Assembly (NCBI RefSeq): GCF_033118175.1
Contig: NW_026870906.1
Span: 1,302,001 to 1,366,000, forward strand
Length of the DNA stretch: 64,000 nt
Source of the DNA: Dama dama
Taxonomy: Eukaryota > Chordata > Mammalia > Artiodactyla > Cervidae
Reading direction: 5' to 3'
Positions 25,411 to 39,200 of the stretch are shown piece after piece (the first letter of the stretch is position 1; each line of letters opens with the position of its first letter). Position numbers and translations under genes: made by a program. A model generated the notes under the pieces. It was not told the DNA's origin, ran no database searches, and was given only the letters and a program-made list of their open reading frames with translations.

Positions 25411-28400
25411 TTTAAAGGTCATCATATTTTTCTACCGTTTCATGCTCTTGATATTTTCACACGGTTTCATGCTCCTCGTATTTTTCAGACCTTTTCATGC
25501 TCCTACTATTTTTCCTACCTTTTCATGCTCCTCGTATTTTTCGCACATTTTCTTTCTCATCGTATTTTTCACACCTTTTCATGCTCCTCGTATTTGTGAC
25601 ACCTTTAATGCTCCTCGTATTTTTCACACCTTTATATGCTCTTCGTATTTTCAATCCTTTTCATGCTCTTCGAATTTTTCACACATTTTCATGCACTTCG
25701 TGTTTTCCACATTTTTTCATGCTGCTCGTGTTTTTCACACCATTTCATGCTCTTCATATTTTTAACACCATTTCATGCTCTTCATATTTTCACACCGTTT
25801 CATGCTCCTCATATTTTTCACACCTTTTCATGCTCCTCGTATTTTTCACACCCATTCATGCTCCTTGTATTTTTCAGACCTTTTCATGCTCTTCGTATTT
25901 TTCACACCTTTTCATGCTCCTCATATTTTTGAAACCTTTTCATGTTCCTCATATTAATCACACCGTTTCATACTCCTCATATTTTTCACACCTTTTCATG
26001 TTCCTCGTATTTTTCAAACCTTTTCATGCTCCTCATATTTTTCAGACATTTTCATGCTCCTAGTATTGTTCACACCTTTTCATGCTCCTCGTTTTTTTCA
26101 CACCTTTTCATATTCCTCGTATTTTTCACACCTATTCATGCTCCTTGTATTTTTCAGACCTTTTCGTGCTCTTCATATTTTTCACAGCATTTCATGCTTT
26201 TGCATTTTAACACCGCTTCATGCTCCTCGTATTTTTCACACCTTGTCATGCACTTTGAATTTTTCAAACCTTTTCATGCTCTTTGTATTTTTCACAACTT
26301 TTCATGCTTTTCATAATTTTTCACACCTTTTCATTGTCTTCGTATATTTCACACCAGTCATGCTCTTTGTATTTTTCACACCTTTTCAAGCTCTTCATAC
26401 TTTTAAAACCATTTCATGCTCTTCATATTTTTCACAACTTTTCATGCTCTTCATATTTTTTACATATTTCATGCTTCTCATATTTTTCATACCATTTCAT
26501 GCTCCTCATATTTTTCACATCTTTTCATGCTCCTCATATTTTTGACACCTTTTGAAGTCTTCATATTTTTCACACCGTTTCATGCTCTTAATATTTTCAC
26601 ACCGTTTCATGTTCCTCGTATTTTTCAGACCTTTTCATGCTCCTACTATTTTTCCCACCTGTTCATGCTCCTTGTATTTTTAGCACATTTTCTTTCTCAT
26701 CGTATTTTTCACACCTTTTCATGCTCCTCGTATTTTTCACACCTTTAATGCTCCTCGTATTTTTCACACCTTTACATGCTGTTCGTATTTTTCAAACCTT
26801 TTCATGCTCTTTGAATTTTTCACACATTTTCATGCACTTGGTGTTTTCCACATATTTTCTTGCTGCTCGTGTTTTTCACACCGTTTCATGCTCTTCATAT
26901 TTTTAACACCGTTTCATGCTCTTCATATTTTCACACCGTTTCATGCTCCTCATATTTTTCACACCTTTTCATGCTTCTCATATTTTTAAGATCTTTTCAT
27001 GCTTCTCGTATTTTTCAGACATTTTCATGCTCCTAGTATTTTTCACACGTTTTCATGCACCTCGTATTTTTCACACATTTTCATGCTCTTCGTAGTTTTC
27101 ACACCTTTTCATGCTCCTCATATTTTTCAGACCTTTTCGTGCTCCTCATATTTGCATACCTTTTCGTACTCCTCATATTTTTCACACCTTTTCATTCTCA
27201 TCATATATTTCACAACTTTTCATGCTCTTCATATTATTGACATATTTTAATGCTTCTCATATTTTTCACATCTTTTCATGCTCCTCATATTTTTGACACG
27301 TTTAAAAGGTCTTCATATTTTTCACACCGTTTCATGATCTTCATATTTTCACACCATTTCATGCTCATCAAATTTTTTAGGCTTTTTCATGCTCCTCATA
27401 TTTTTCAGACCTTTATATGCTCCTCGTATTTTTCACACCTTTTCATGCTCCTCATGTTTTTCACACCTTTTCATGCTCCTCGTATTTTTTTCAGACCTTT
27501 TCATGCTCCTGTTTTTTTCACACCTTTTCATGCTCCTCGTATTTTTCATACCTTTTCATGCTCCTCGTTTTTTTCAGACATTTTCATGCTCCTAGTATTG
27601 TTCACACCTTTTCATGCTCCTCATATTTTTCACACCTATTAATGCTCCTTGTATTTTTCAGACCTTTTCATGCTCTTCGTATTTTTCACAGCATTTCATG
27701 CTTTCACATATTTCACACCGTTTCATGCTCCTCGTATTTTTCACATGTTTTCATGCACTTTGTATTTTTCAAACCTTTTCATGCTCTTTGTATTTTTCAC
27801 AACTTTTCATGCTTTTCATAATTTTTCACACCTTTTCATTGTCTTCGTATATTTCACACCAGTCATGCTCTTTGTATTTTTCACACCTTTTCAAGCTCTT
27901 CATACTTTTCAAACCATTTCATGCTCTTCATATTTTTCACAACTTTTCATGCTCTTCATATTTTTTACATATTTCATTCTCCTCATATTTTTCATACGAT
28001 TTCATGCTCCTCTTATTTTTCACATCTTTTCATGCTCCTCATATTTTTGACACCTTTTAAAGGTCTTCTTATTTTTCACACCGTTTCATGCTCTTTATAT
28101 TTTCACACCGTTTCATGTTCCTCGTATTTTTCAGACCTTTTCATGCTCCTACTAGTTTTCCCACCTTTTCATGCTCCTTGTATTTTTAGCAGATTTTATT
28201 TCTCATCGTATTTTTCACACCTTTTCATGCTCCTCGTATTTTTCCCACCTTTAATGCTCCTCGTATTTTTCACACCTTTACATGCTCTTCGTATTTTTCA
28301 AACCTTTTCATGCTCTTCGAATTTTTCACACATTTTCATGCACTTCATGTTTTCCACATTTTTTCATGCTGCTCGTGTTTTTCACACCGTTTCTTACTCT

Positions 28401-31400
28401 TCATATTTTTAACACCATTTCATGCTCTTCATATTTTCACACCTTTTCATGCTCCTCATATTTTTCACACCTTTTCATATTCTCATATTTTTCAGATCAT
28501 TTCATGCTTCTCGTATTTTTCAGACATTTTCATGCTCCTAGTATTTTTCACACATTTTCATGCACCTCGTATTTTTCACACCTTTTCATGCTCTTCGTAG
28601 TTTCACACCTTTTCATGCTCCTCATATTTTTCAGACCTCTTCGTGCTTCTCGTATTTGCAGACCTTTTCGTACTCGTATTTTTCACACCTTTTCATGCTC
28701 CTCATATATTTCACAACTTTTCATGGTCTTCATATTATTGACATATTTTAATGCTCCTCATATTTTTCACATCTTTTCATGCTCCTCATATTTTTGACAC
28801 GTTTAAAAGGTCTTCATATTTTTCACACCGTTTCATGATCTTCATATTTTCACACCGTTTCATGCTCCTCAAATTTTTTAGACCTTTTCATGCTCCTCAT
28901 ATTTTTCAGACCTTTATATGCTCCTCGTATTTTTCACACCTTTTCATGCTCCTCGTGTTTTTCACACCTTTTCATGCTCCTATTATTTTTCACACCTTTT
29001 CATGCTCCTCGTATTTTTCGCACATTTTCTTTCTCATCGTATTTTTCATACCTTTTCATGCTCGTCGTATTTTACAGACCTTTTCATGCTCCTGTATTTT
29101 TCACACCTTTTCATGCTCCTCGTATTTTCACAACTTTTCATGCTCCTCGTATTTTTCAGACCTTTTCATGCTCCTACTATTGTTCCCACCTTTTCATGCT
29201 CTTCGTATTTTTCGCACATTTTCTTTCTCATCGTATTTTTCACACCTTTTCATGCTCCTTGTATTTTTCACACCTCTTCATGCTCTTCGTATTTTTCACA
29301 CCTTTTCATGCTCCTCATATTTTTCAGACCTTTTCATGCTTCTCATATTTTTCACACCTTGTCATGCTACTCGTAATTTTTAGAACTTTTCATGGTCCTC
29401 GTATATTTCAGACCTTTTCGTGCTCCTTGGATTTTTCACATCTTTTCATGCTCCTCGAATTTTACAGACCTTTTCATGCTCCTCGTATTGTTCCCACCTT
29501 TTCATGCTCTTTGTGTTTTTCAAACCTTTTCATGCTCTTCGAATTTTTATACATTTTCATGCTCTTCGTGTTTTTCACACATTTTCATGCTATTCGTGTT
29601 TTTCACACTTTTTCATGCTCCTCATATATTTCACATCTTTTCATGCTCCTCGTATTTTTCACACCTTTTCATGCTCCTCGTATTTTTCTGACCTTTATAT
29701 GCTCCTCATATTTTATAGACCTTTTCATGCTCCACGCATTTTTCAGAACTTTTCATAGTCCTCGTACTTTCAAACCTTTTCGTGCTCCTCGTATTTTTCA
29801 CACCTTTTCATGCTCCATGTATTTTTCACACCTTTTCATGCTCCTCATATATTTCACAACTTTTCATGCTCTTCATATTTTTGATACATTTTCATGCTCC
29901 TCCTATTTTTCATACCTTTTCATGCTTCTCATATTTTTCACATCTTTTCATGGTCCTCATATTTCTGACATGTTTTAAACGTCTTCATGTTTTTCACACC
30001 ATTTCATGCTCTTTATATTTTCACACCGTTTCATGCTCCTCACATTATTTAGACGGTTTCATGCTCCTCATATTTTTCAGACATTTATATGTTCCTCGTA
30101 TTTTTCACACCTTTACATGCTCTTCGTATTTTGCAAACCTTTTCATGCTCTTCAAATTTTTCACACATTTACATGCACTTCGTGTTTTCCACAACTTTTC
30201 ATGCTGCTCGTGTTTTTCACACCATTTCATGCTCTTCATATTTTTCAGACCGTTTCATGCTCCTCAAATTTTTCACACCTTTCCATGCTCCTCGTATTTT
30301 TCAAACTTTTTCATGCTCCTGTATTTTTCACACTGTTTCCTGCTCTTCATGTTTTTCACACCTATTCATGCTCCTCGTGTTTTTCACAGCTTTTCATGCT
30401 CCTCTTTTTTTTCACATCTTTTCATGCTCCTCGTATTTTTCACACCTTTTCATGCTCCTTATATTTTTCACACCTTTTCATGCTCCTCGTATTTTTCAGA
30501 CCTTTTCCTGCTCCTCGTATTTTTGACACCTTTTCATGCTCCTCGTATTTTTCAGACCTTTTCATGCTCTTTGTATTTTTCACAGCATTTCATGCTTTCG
30601 CATTTTTCACACCGTTTCATGCTCCTCATATTTTTCACACCTTTTCATTCACTTCGTATTTTTCAAACCTTTTCATGCTCTTTGTATTTTTCACAACTTC
30701 ATGCTCCTCGTGTTTTCCAGACCTTTTTATGCTCCTTATATTTTTCACACCTTTTCATGCTCCTCCTATTTTTCACACCTCTTCATGCTCCTTATATTTT
30801 TCACACCTTTTCATACTCCTCGTATTTTTCACACCTTTTCATGCTTCTTATATTTTTCACACCTTTTCAGGCTCCTCGTATTCTTCACACCTTTTCAGGC
30901 TCCTCATATTTTTGAGAACTTTTCATGCTCTTCATATTTTTCACACCTTTTTATACTCCTCCTGTTTTCCAGACCTTTTCATGCTCCTCGTATTTTTCAG
31001 ACCTTTTCATGCTCCTCGTTTTTTTCAGACCTTGTCATGCTCCTCGTATTTTTCAGACCTTTTCATGCTCCTAGTATTTTTCAGATCTTTTCATGCCTCT
31101 CGTATTTTTCAGACCTTTACATGGTCCTCGTATATTTCAGACCTTTTCATTCTTCTCGGATTATTCACACCTTTTCAGGCTCCTCATATTTTTGAGACCT
31201 TTTCATCCTATTCGTGTTTTCACACCTTTTCAAGCTCTTTGTATTTTTCACACTTTTTCGTGCTCTTCATATTGTTCACATCTTTTCATGCTCCAAGTAT
31301 TTTTTAGACCTTTTCATGCTCCTCGTGTTTTTCAGAACTTTTCATGCTTCTCGTATTTTTCAGACCTTTTCATGCTCCTCGTATTTTTCACAGCTTTTCC

Positions 31401-32060
31401 TTCTCCTCGTATTTTTCAGACCTTTTCATGCTCCTCGTATTTTTCACACATTTTCATGCTCTTCGTGTTTTTCACACCTATTCATGCTCCTTATGTTTTT
31501 AACACCTTTTCATGCTCCCTATATTTTTCACACCTTTTCAGGCTCCTCATATTTTTGAGACCTTTTCATGTTCTTCGTGTTTTCACACCTTTTCAAGCTC
31601 TTTGTATTTTTCACACTTTTTCGTGCTCTTCATATTGTTCACACCTTTTCATGCTCCACGTATTTTTTAGACCTTCTCATGCTCCTCGCGTTTTTCAGAA
31701 CTTTTCATGCTTCTCGTATTTTTCAGACCTTTTCATGCTCCTCGTATTTTTCAGACCTTTTCATGCTCCTCATATTTTTCAGACCTTTTCATGCTCCTCG
31801 TGTTTTGCAGACCTTTTCATGCTCCTCGTATTTTTCAGACCTTTTCATGCTCCTCGTATTTTTGACACCTATTCATGCTCCTCATATTTTTCAGAACTTT
31901 TCGTGCTCCTGGTATTTTTCAGACCTTTTCATGCTCCTCGTATTTTTCAGACCTTTTCATTCCCTTCCTATTTTCAGACCTTTTTTGCTCCTCATATTTT
32001 TCATACCATTTCATGCTACTCATATTTTTCACATCTTTTCATGCTCCTCATATTTTTGAC
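25411..32060. repeat. Compound unit 1 of region 4
   Basis: This unit aligns with unit 2 at offsets of 6655 at its start, about 6434-6435 from 25800 to 27000, 6407 from 27111 to about 27500, 6855 from about 27600 to 28060, 6800 near 28361, 6525 near 28801, 6860 from about 29420 to 30010, and 7140 from about 31568 to its end. It therefore has one 28-bp monomer near 27055-27110 and about eight monomers near 25580-25800 that unit 2 lacks. It lacks about 16 monomers (448 bp) present in unit 2 near 33950-34400. Confidence 0.8.
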
Positions 32061-35000
32061 ACCTTTTAAAAGTCTTCATATTTTTCACACCGTTTCATGC
32101 TCTTTATATTTTCACACCATTTCATGTTGCTCGTATTTTTCAGACCTTTTCATGCTCCTACTATTTTTCCTACCTTTTCATGCTCCTCGTATTTTTCTCA
32201 CATTTCCTTTCACATCGTATTTTTCACAGCTTTTCATGCTCCTCATATTTTTCACACCTTTTCATGCTCCTCGTATTTTTCACACCCATTCATGCTCCTT
32301 GTATTTTTCAGACCTTTTCATGCTCTTCGTATTTTTCACACCTTTTCATGCTCCTCATATTTTTGAAACCTTTTCATGTTCCTCATATTTATCACACCGT
32401 TTCATACTCCTCATATTTTTCACACCTTTTCATGCTCATCGTATTTTTCAAACCTTTTCATGCTCCTCATATTTTTCAGACATTTTCATGCTCCTAGTAT
32501 TGTTCACACCTTTTCATGCTCCTCGTTTTTTTCACACCTTTTCATATTCCTCGTATTTTTCACACCTATTCATGCTCCTTGTATTTTTCAGACCTTTTCG
32601 TGCTCTTCATATTTTTCACAGCATTTCATGCTTTTGCATTTTTAACACCGTTTCAAGCTCCTCGTATTTTTCACACCTTGTCATGCACTTTGTATTTTTC
32701 AAACCTTTTCATGCTCTTTGTATTTTTCACAACTTTTCATGCTTTTCATAATTTTTCACACCTTTTCATTGTCTTTGTATATTTCACACCAGTCATGCTC
32801 TTTGTATTTTTCACACCTTTTCAAGCTCTTCATACTTTTAAAACCATTTCATGCTCTTCATATTTTTCACAACTTTTCATGCTCTTCATATTTTTTACAT
32901 ATTTCATGCTTCTCATATTTTTCATACCATTTCATGCTCCTCATATTTTTCACATCTTTTCATGCTCCTCATATTTTTGACACCTTTTGAAGTCTTCATA
33001 TTTTTCACACCATTTCATGCTCTTTATATTTTCACACCGTTTCATGTTCCTCGTATTTTTCAGACCTTTTCATGCTCCTACTATTTTTCCCACCTGTTCA
33101 TGCTCCTTGTATTTTTAGCACATTTTCTTTCTCATCGTATTTTTCACACCTTTTCATGCTCCTCGTATTTTTCACACCTTTAATGCTCCTCGTATTTTTC
33201 ACACCTTTACATGCTGTTCGTATTTTTCAAACCTTTTCATGCTCTTTGAATTTTTCACACATTTTCATGCACTCCGTGTTTTCCACATTTTTTCTTGCTG
33301 CTCGTGTTTTTCACACCGTTTCATGCTCTTCATATTTTTAACACCGTTTCATGCTCTTCATATTTTCACACCGTTTCATGTTCCTCATATTTTTCACACC
33401 TTTTCATGCTTCTCATATTTTTAAGATCTTTTCATGCTTCTCGTATTTTTCAGACATTTTCATGCTCCTAGTATTTTTCACACGTTTTCATGCACCTCGT
33501 AGTTTTCACACCTTTTCATGCTCCTCATATTTTTCAGACCTTTTCCTGCTCCTCATATTTGCAGACCTTTTCATACTCCTCATATTTTTCACACCTTTTC
33601 ATGCTCATCATATATTTCACAACTTTTCATGCTCTTCATATTATTGACATATTTTAATGCTCCTCATATTTTTCACATCTTTTCATGCTCCTCATATTTT
33701 TGACACGTTTAAAAGGTCTTCATATTTTTCACACCGTTTCATGATCTTCATATTTTCACACCATTTCATGCTCCTCAAATTTTTTAGACTTTTTCATGCT
33801 CCTCATATTTTTCAGACCTTTATATGCTCCTCGTATTTTTCACACCTTTTCATGCTCCTCGTGTTTTTCACACCTTTTCATGCTCCTCGTTTTTTTTTCA
33901 GACCTTTTCATGCTCCTGTTTTTTTCACACATTTTCATGCTCCTCGTATTTTTCACACCTTTTCATGCTCCTCGTATTTTTCAGCCCTTTTCATGCTCCT
34001 ACTATTGTTCACACCTTTTCATGCTCTTCGTATTTTTCACACATTTTCTTTCTCATCGTATTTTTCACACCTTTTCATGCTCCTTGTATTTTTCACACCT
34101 TTTCATGCTCTTCGTATTTTTCACACCTTTTCATGCTCCTCGTATTTTTCAGACCTTTTCATGCTTCTCGTATTTTTCACACCTTGTCACGCTACTCGTA
34201 TTTTTTAGAACTTTTCATGGTCGTCGTATATTTCAGACCTTTTCGTGCTTCTCGGATTTTTCACATCTTTTCATGCTACTCGTATTTTTCAGACCTTTTC
34301 ATGCTCCTACTATTGTTCACACCTTTTCGTGCTCCTCGTATTTTTCACACCTTTTCGTGCTCCTCGTATTTTTCACACCTTTTCATGCTCCTCATATTTT
34401 TCAAACCTTTTCATGCTCCTCGTTTTTTTCAGACATTTTCATGCTCCTAGTATTGTTCACACCTTTTCATGCTCCTCGTATTTTTCACACCTATTAATGC
34501 TCCTTGTATTTTTCAGACCTTTTCATGCTCTTCGTATTTTTCACAGCATTTCATGCTTTCACATATTTCACACCGTTTCATGCTCCTCGTATTTTTCACA
34601 TGTTTTCATGCACTTTGTATTTTTCAAACCTTTTCATGCTCTTTGTATTTTTCACAACTTTTCATGCTTTTCATAATTTTTCACACCTTTTCATTGTCTT
34701 CGTATATTTCACACCAGTCATGCTCTTTGTATTTTTCACACCTTTTCAAGCTCTTCATACTTTTCAAACCATTTCATGCTCTTCATAGTTTTCACAACTT
34801 TTCATGCTCTTCATATTTTTTACATATTTCATTCTCCTCATATTTTTCATACCATTTCATGCTCCTCTTATTTTTCACATCTTTTCATGCTCCTCATTTT
34901 TTTGACACCTTTTAAAGGTCTTCATATTTTTCACACCGTTTCATGCTCTTTATATTTTCACAACATTTCATGTTCGTCGTATTTTTCAGACCTTTTCATG

Positions 35001-38000
35001 CTCCTACTAGTTTTCCCACCTTTTCATGCTCCTTGTGTTTTTAGCAGATTTTCTTTCTCATCGTATTTTTCACACCTTTTCATGCTCTTCGTATTTTTCA
35101 CACCTTTACATGCTCTTCGTATTTTTCACACATTTTCATGCACTTCATGTTTTCCACATTTTTTCATGCTGCTCGTGTTTTTCACACCGTTTCTTTCTCT
35201 TCATATTTTTAACACCATTTCATTCTCTTCATATTTTCACACCTTTTCATGCTCCTCATATTTTTCACACCTTTTCATATTCTCATATTTTTCACATCTT
35301 TTCATGCTCCTCATATTTTTGACACGTTTAAAAGGTCTTCATATTTTTCACACCGTTTCATGATCTTCATATTTTCACACCGTTTCATGCTCCTCAAATT
35401 TTTTAGACCTTTTCATGCTCCTCATATTTTTCAGACCTTTATATGCTCCTCGTATTTTTCACACCTTTTCATGCTCCTCGTATTTTTCGCACATTTTCTT
35501 TCTCATCGTATTTTTCACACCTTTTCATGCTCGTCGTATTTTACAGACCTTTTCATGCTCCTGTTTTTTTCACACCTTTTCATGCTCCTCGTATTTTCAC
35601 AACTTTTCATGCTCCTCGTATTTTTCAGACCTTTTCATGCTCCTACTATTGTTCCCACCTTTTCATGCTCTTCGTATTTTTCGCACATTTTCTTTCTCAT
35701 CGTATTTTTCACACCTTTTCATGCTCCTTGTATTTTTCACACCTCTTCATGCTCTTCGTATTTTTCACACCTTTTCATGCTCCTCATATTTTTCCGACGT
35801 TTTCATGCTTCTCGTATTTTTCACACCTTGTCATGCTACTCGTATTTTTTAGAACTTTTCATGCTCCTCGTATATTTCAGACCTTTTCGTGCTCCTCGGA
35901 TTTTTCACATCTTTTCATACTCCTCGTATTTTTCAGACCTTTTCATGCTCCTACTATTGTTCACACCTGTTCGTGCTCCTCGTATTTTTTGCACATTTTC
36001 TTTCTCATCGTATTTTTCACACCTTTTCATGCCAGTCGTATTTTTTAGAACTTTTCATGGTCCTCGTATATTTCAGACCTTTTCGTGCTCCTCGGAATTT
36101 TCACATCTTTTCATGCTCCTCGTATTTTCAGACCTTTTCATGCTCCTACTATTGTTCACACCTGTTCGTGCTCCTCGTATTTTTTGCACATTTTCTTTCT
36201 CATCGTATTTTTCACACCTTTTCATGCCAGTCGTATTTTTTAGAACTTTTCATGGTCCTCGTATATTTCAGACCTTTTCGTGCTCCTCGGATTTTTCACA
36301 TCTTTTCATGCTCCTCGTATTTTACAGAACTTTTCATGCTCCTTGTATTGTTCCCACCTTTTCATGCTCTTCGTGTTTTTCAAACCTTTTCATGCTCTTC
36401 GAATTTTTATACATTTTCATGCTCTTCGTGTTTTTCACACATTTTCATGCTATTCGTGTTTTTTACACTTTTTCATGCTCCTCATATATTTCACACCTTT
36501 TCATGCTCCTCGTATTTTTCACACATTTTCATGCTCCTCGTATTTTTCTGACCTTTACATGCTCCTCATATTTTATAGACCTTTTCATGCTCCACGCATT
36601 TTTCAGACCTTTTCATGGTCCTCGTACTTTCAAACCTTTTCGTGCTCCTCGTATTTTTCACACCTTTTCATGCTCCATGTATTTTTCACACCTTTTCATG
36701 CTCCTCATATATTTCACAACTTTTCATGCTCTTCATATTTTTGACACATTTTCATGCTCCTCCTATTTTTCATACCGTTTCATGCTCCTCATATTTTTCA
36801 CATCTTTTCATGGTCCTCATATTTCTGACATGTTTTAAAGGTCTTCATGTTTTTCACACCATTTCATGCTCTTTATATTTTCACACCGTTTCATGCTCCT
36901 CATATTTTTCAGACCTTTATATGCTCCTCGTATTTTTCACACCTTTTCATGCTCTCGTGTTTTTCACACCTTTTCATGCTCCTATTATTTTTCACACCTT
37001 TTCATGCTCCTCGTATTTTTCGCACATTTTCTTTCTCATCGTATTTTTCAAACCTTTTCATGCTCCTCGTATTTTACAGAGCTTTTCATGCTCCTTGTTT
37101 TTCTCACACCTTTTAATGCTCTACGTATTTTTCACAACTTTTCATGGTCCTCGTATTTTTCAGACCTTTTCATGCTCCTACTATTTTTCACACCTTTTCA
37201 TGCTCCTCGTATTTTTCACACCTTTAATGCTCCTCGTATATTTCACACCTTTACTCGCTCTTCGTATTTTGCAAACCTTTTCATGCTCTTCAAATTTTTC
37301 ACACATTTACATGCACTTCGTGTTTTCCACAACTTTTCATGCTGCTCGTGTTTTTCACACCATTTCATGCTCTTCATATTTTTCAGACCGTTTCATGCTC
37401 CTCAAATTTTTCTCACCTTTCCATGCTTCTCGTATTTTTCAAACTTTTTCATGCTCCTGTATTTTTCACACTGTTTCCTGCTCTTCATGTTTTTCACACC
37501 TATTCATGCTCCTCGTGTTTTTCACAGCTTTTCATGCTCCTCTTTTTTTTCACATCTTTTCATGCTCCTCGTATTTTTCACACCTTTTCATGCTCCTTAT
37601 ATTTTTCACACCTTTTCAGGCTCCTTATATTTTTGAGACCTTTTCATGCTCTTCGTATTTTTCACACCTTTTTATGCTCCTCCTGTTTTCCAGACCTTTT
37701 CATGCTCCTCGTATTTTTCAGACCTTTTCCTGCTCCTCGTATTTTTGACACCTTTTCATGCTCCTCGTATTTTTCAGACCTTTTCATGCTCTTTGTATTT
37801 TTCACAGCATTTCATGCTTTCGCATTTTTCACACCGTTTCATGCTCCTCATATTTTTCACACCTTTTCATGCACTTTGTATTTTTCAAACCTTTTCATGC
37901 TCTTTGTATTTTTCACAACTTTTCATGCTCCTCGTGTTTTCCAGACCTTTTTATGCTCCTTATATTTTTCACACCTTTTCATGCTCCTCCTATTTTTCAC

Positions 38001-39200
38001 ACCTTTTCATGCTCCTTATATTTTTCACACCTTTTCATACTCCTCGTATTTTTCACACCTTTTCATGATCCTCGTATTTTTCACACCTTTTCAGGCTCCT
38101 CATATTTTTGAGAACTATTCATGCTCTTCGTATTTTTCACACCTTTTTATACTCCTCCTGTTTTCCAGACCTTTTCATGCTCCTCGTATTTTTCAGACCT
38201 TTTCATGCTCCTCGTTTTGTTCAGATCTTTTCATGCCTCTCGTATTTTTCAGACCTTTACATGGTCCTCGTATATTTCAGACCTTTTCGTTCTTCTCGGA
38301 TTATTCACACCTTTTCAGGCTCCTCATATTTTTGAGACCTTTTCATGCTGTTCGTGTTTTCACACCTTTTCAAGCTCTTTGTATTTTTCACACTTTTTCG
38401 TGCTCTTCATATTGTTCACATCTTTTCATGCCCCAAGTATTTTTTAGACCTTTTCATGCTCCTCGTGTTTTTCAGAACTTTTCATGCTTCTCGTATTTTT
38501 CAGACCTTTTCATGCTCCTCGTATTTTTCACAGCTTTTCATTCTCCTCGAATTTTTCAGACCTTTTCATGCTCCTCGTATTTTTCACACATTTTCATGCT
38601 CTTTGTGTTTTTCACACCTATTCATGCTCCTTATGTTTTTAACACCTTTTCATGCTCCCTATATTTTTCACACCTTTTCAGGCTCCTCATATTTTTGAGA
38701 CCTTTTCATGTTCTTCGTGTTTTCACACCTTTTCAAGCTCTTTGTATTTTTCACACGTTTTCATGCTCTTCATATTGTTCACACCTTTTCATGCTCCACG
38801 TATGTTTTAGACCTTCTCATGCTCCTCGCGTTTTTCAGAACTTTTCATGCTTCTCGTATTTTTCAGACCTTTTCATGCTCCTCGTATTTTTCAGACCTTT
38901 TCATGCTCCTCATATTTTTCAGACCTTTTCATGCTCCTCGTGTTTTGCAGACCTTTTCATGCTCCTCGTATTTTTCAGACCTTTTCATGCTCCTCGTATT
39001 TTTGACACCTATTCATGCTCCTCATATTTTTCAGAACTTTTCGTGCTCCTGGTATTTTTCAGACCTTTTCATGCTCCTCGTATTTTTCAGACCTTTTCAT
39101 TCCCTTCCTATTTTCAGACCTTTTTTGCTCCTCATATTTTTCATACCATTTCATGCTACTCATATTTTTCACATCTTTTCATGCTCCTCATATTTTTGAC
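32061..39200. repeat. Compound unit 2 of region 4
   Basis: This is the longest unit, 7140 bp to the next landmark. Long parts are nearly the same as unit 1: for example 31875-32069 in unit 1's tail and 39015-39209 in unit 2's tail translate identically. It contains a private 448-bp (16 x 28) insertion near 33950-34400 relative to unit 1 and the 195-bp tandem duplication near 35870-36320. Confidence 0.8.
35870..36320. repeat. Tandem duplication, 195-bp unit, about 2.3 copies
   Basis: The marker CATGCCAGTCGTATTTTTTA has its GCCAG at 36031 and again at 36226, an offset of 195. The monomer with CTACTATTGTTCACACCTG at 35951 recurs at 36146. A third partial copy of the TATATTTCAGACCTTTTCG stretch begins near 36260. 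The unit is seven monomers less one base; the missing base is a T in TATTTTCAGACC near 36125. Unit 1 of region 4 has only one copy of this segment, so the duplication is private to unit 2. Confidence 0.88.
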
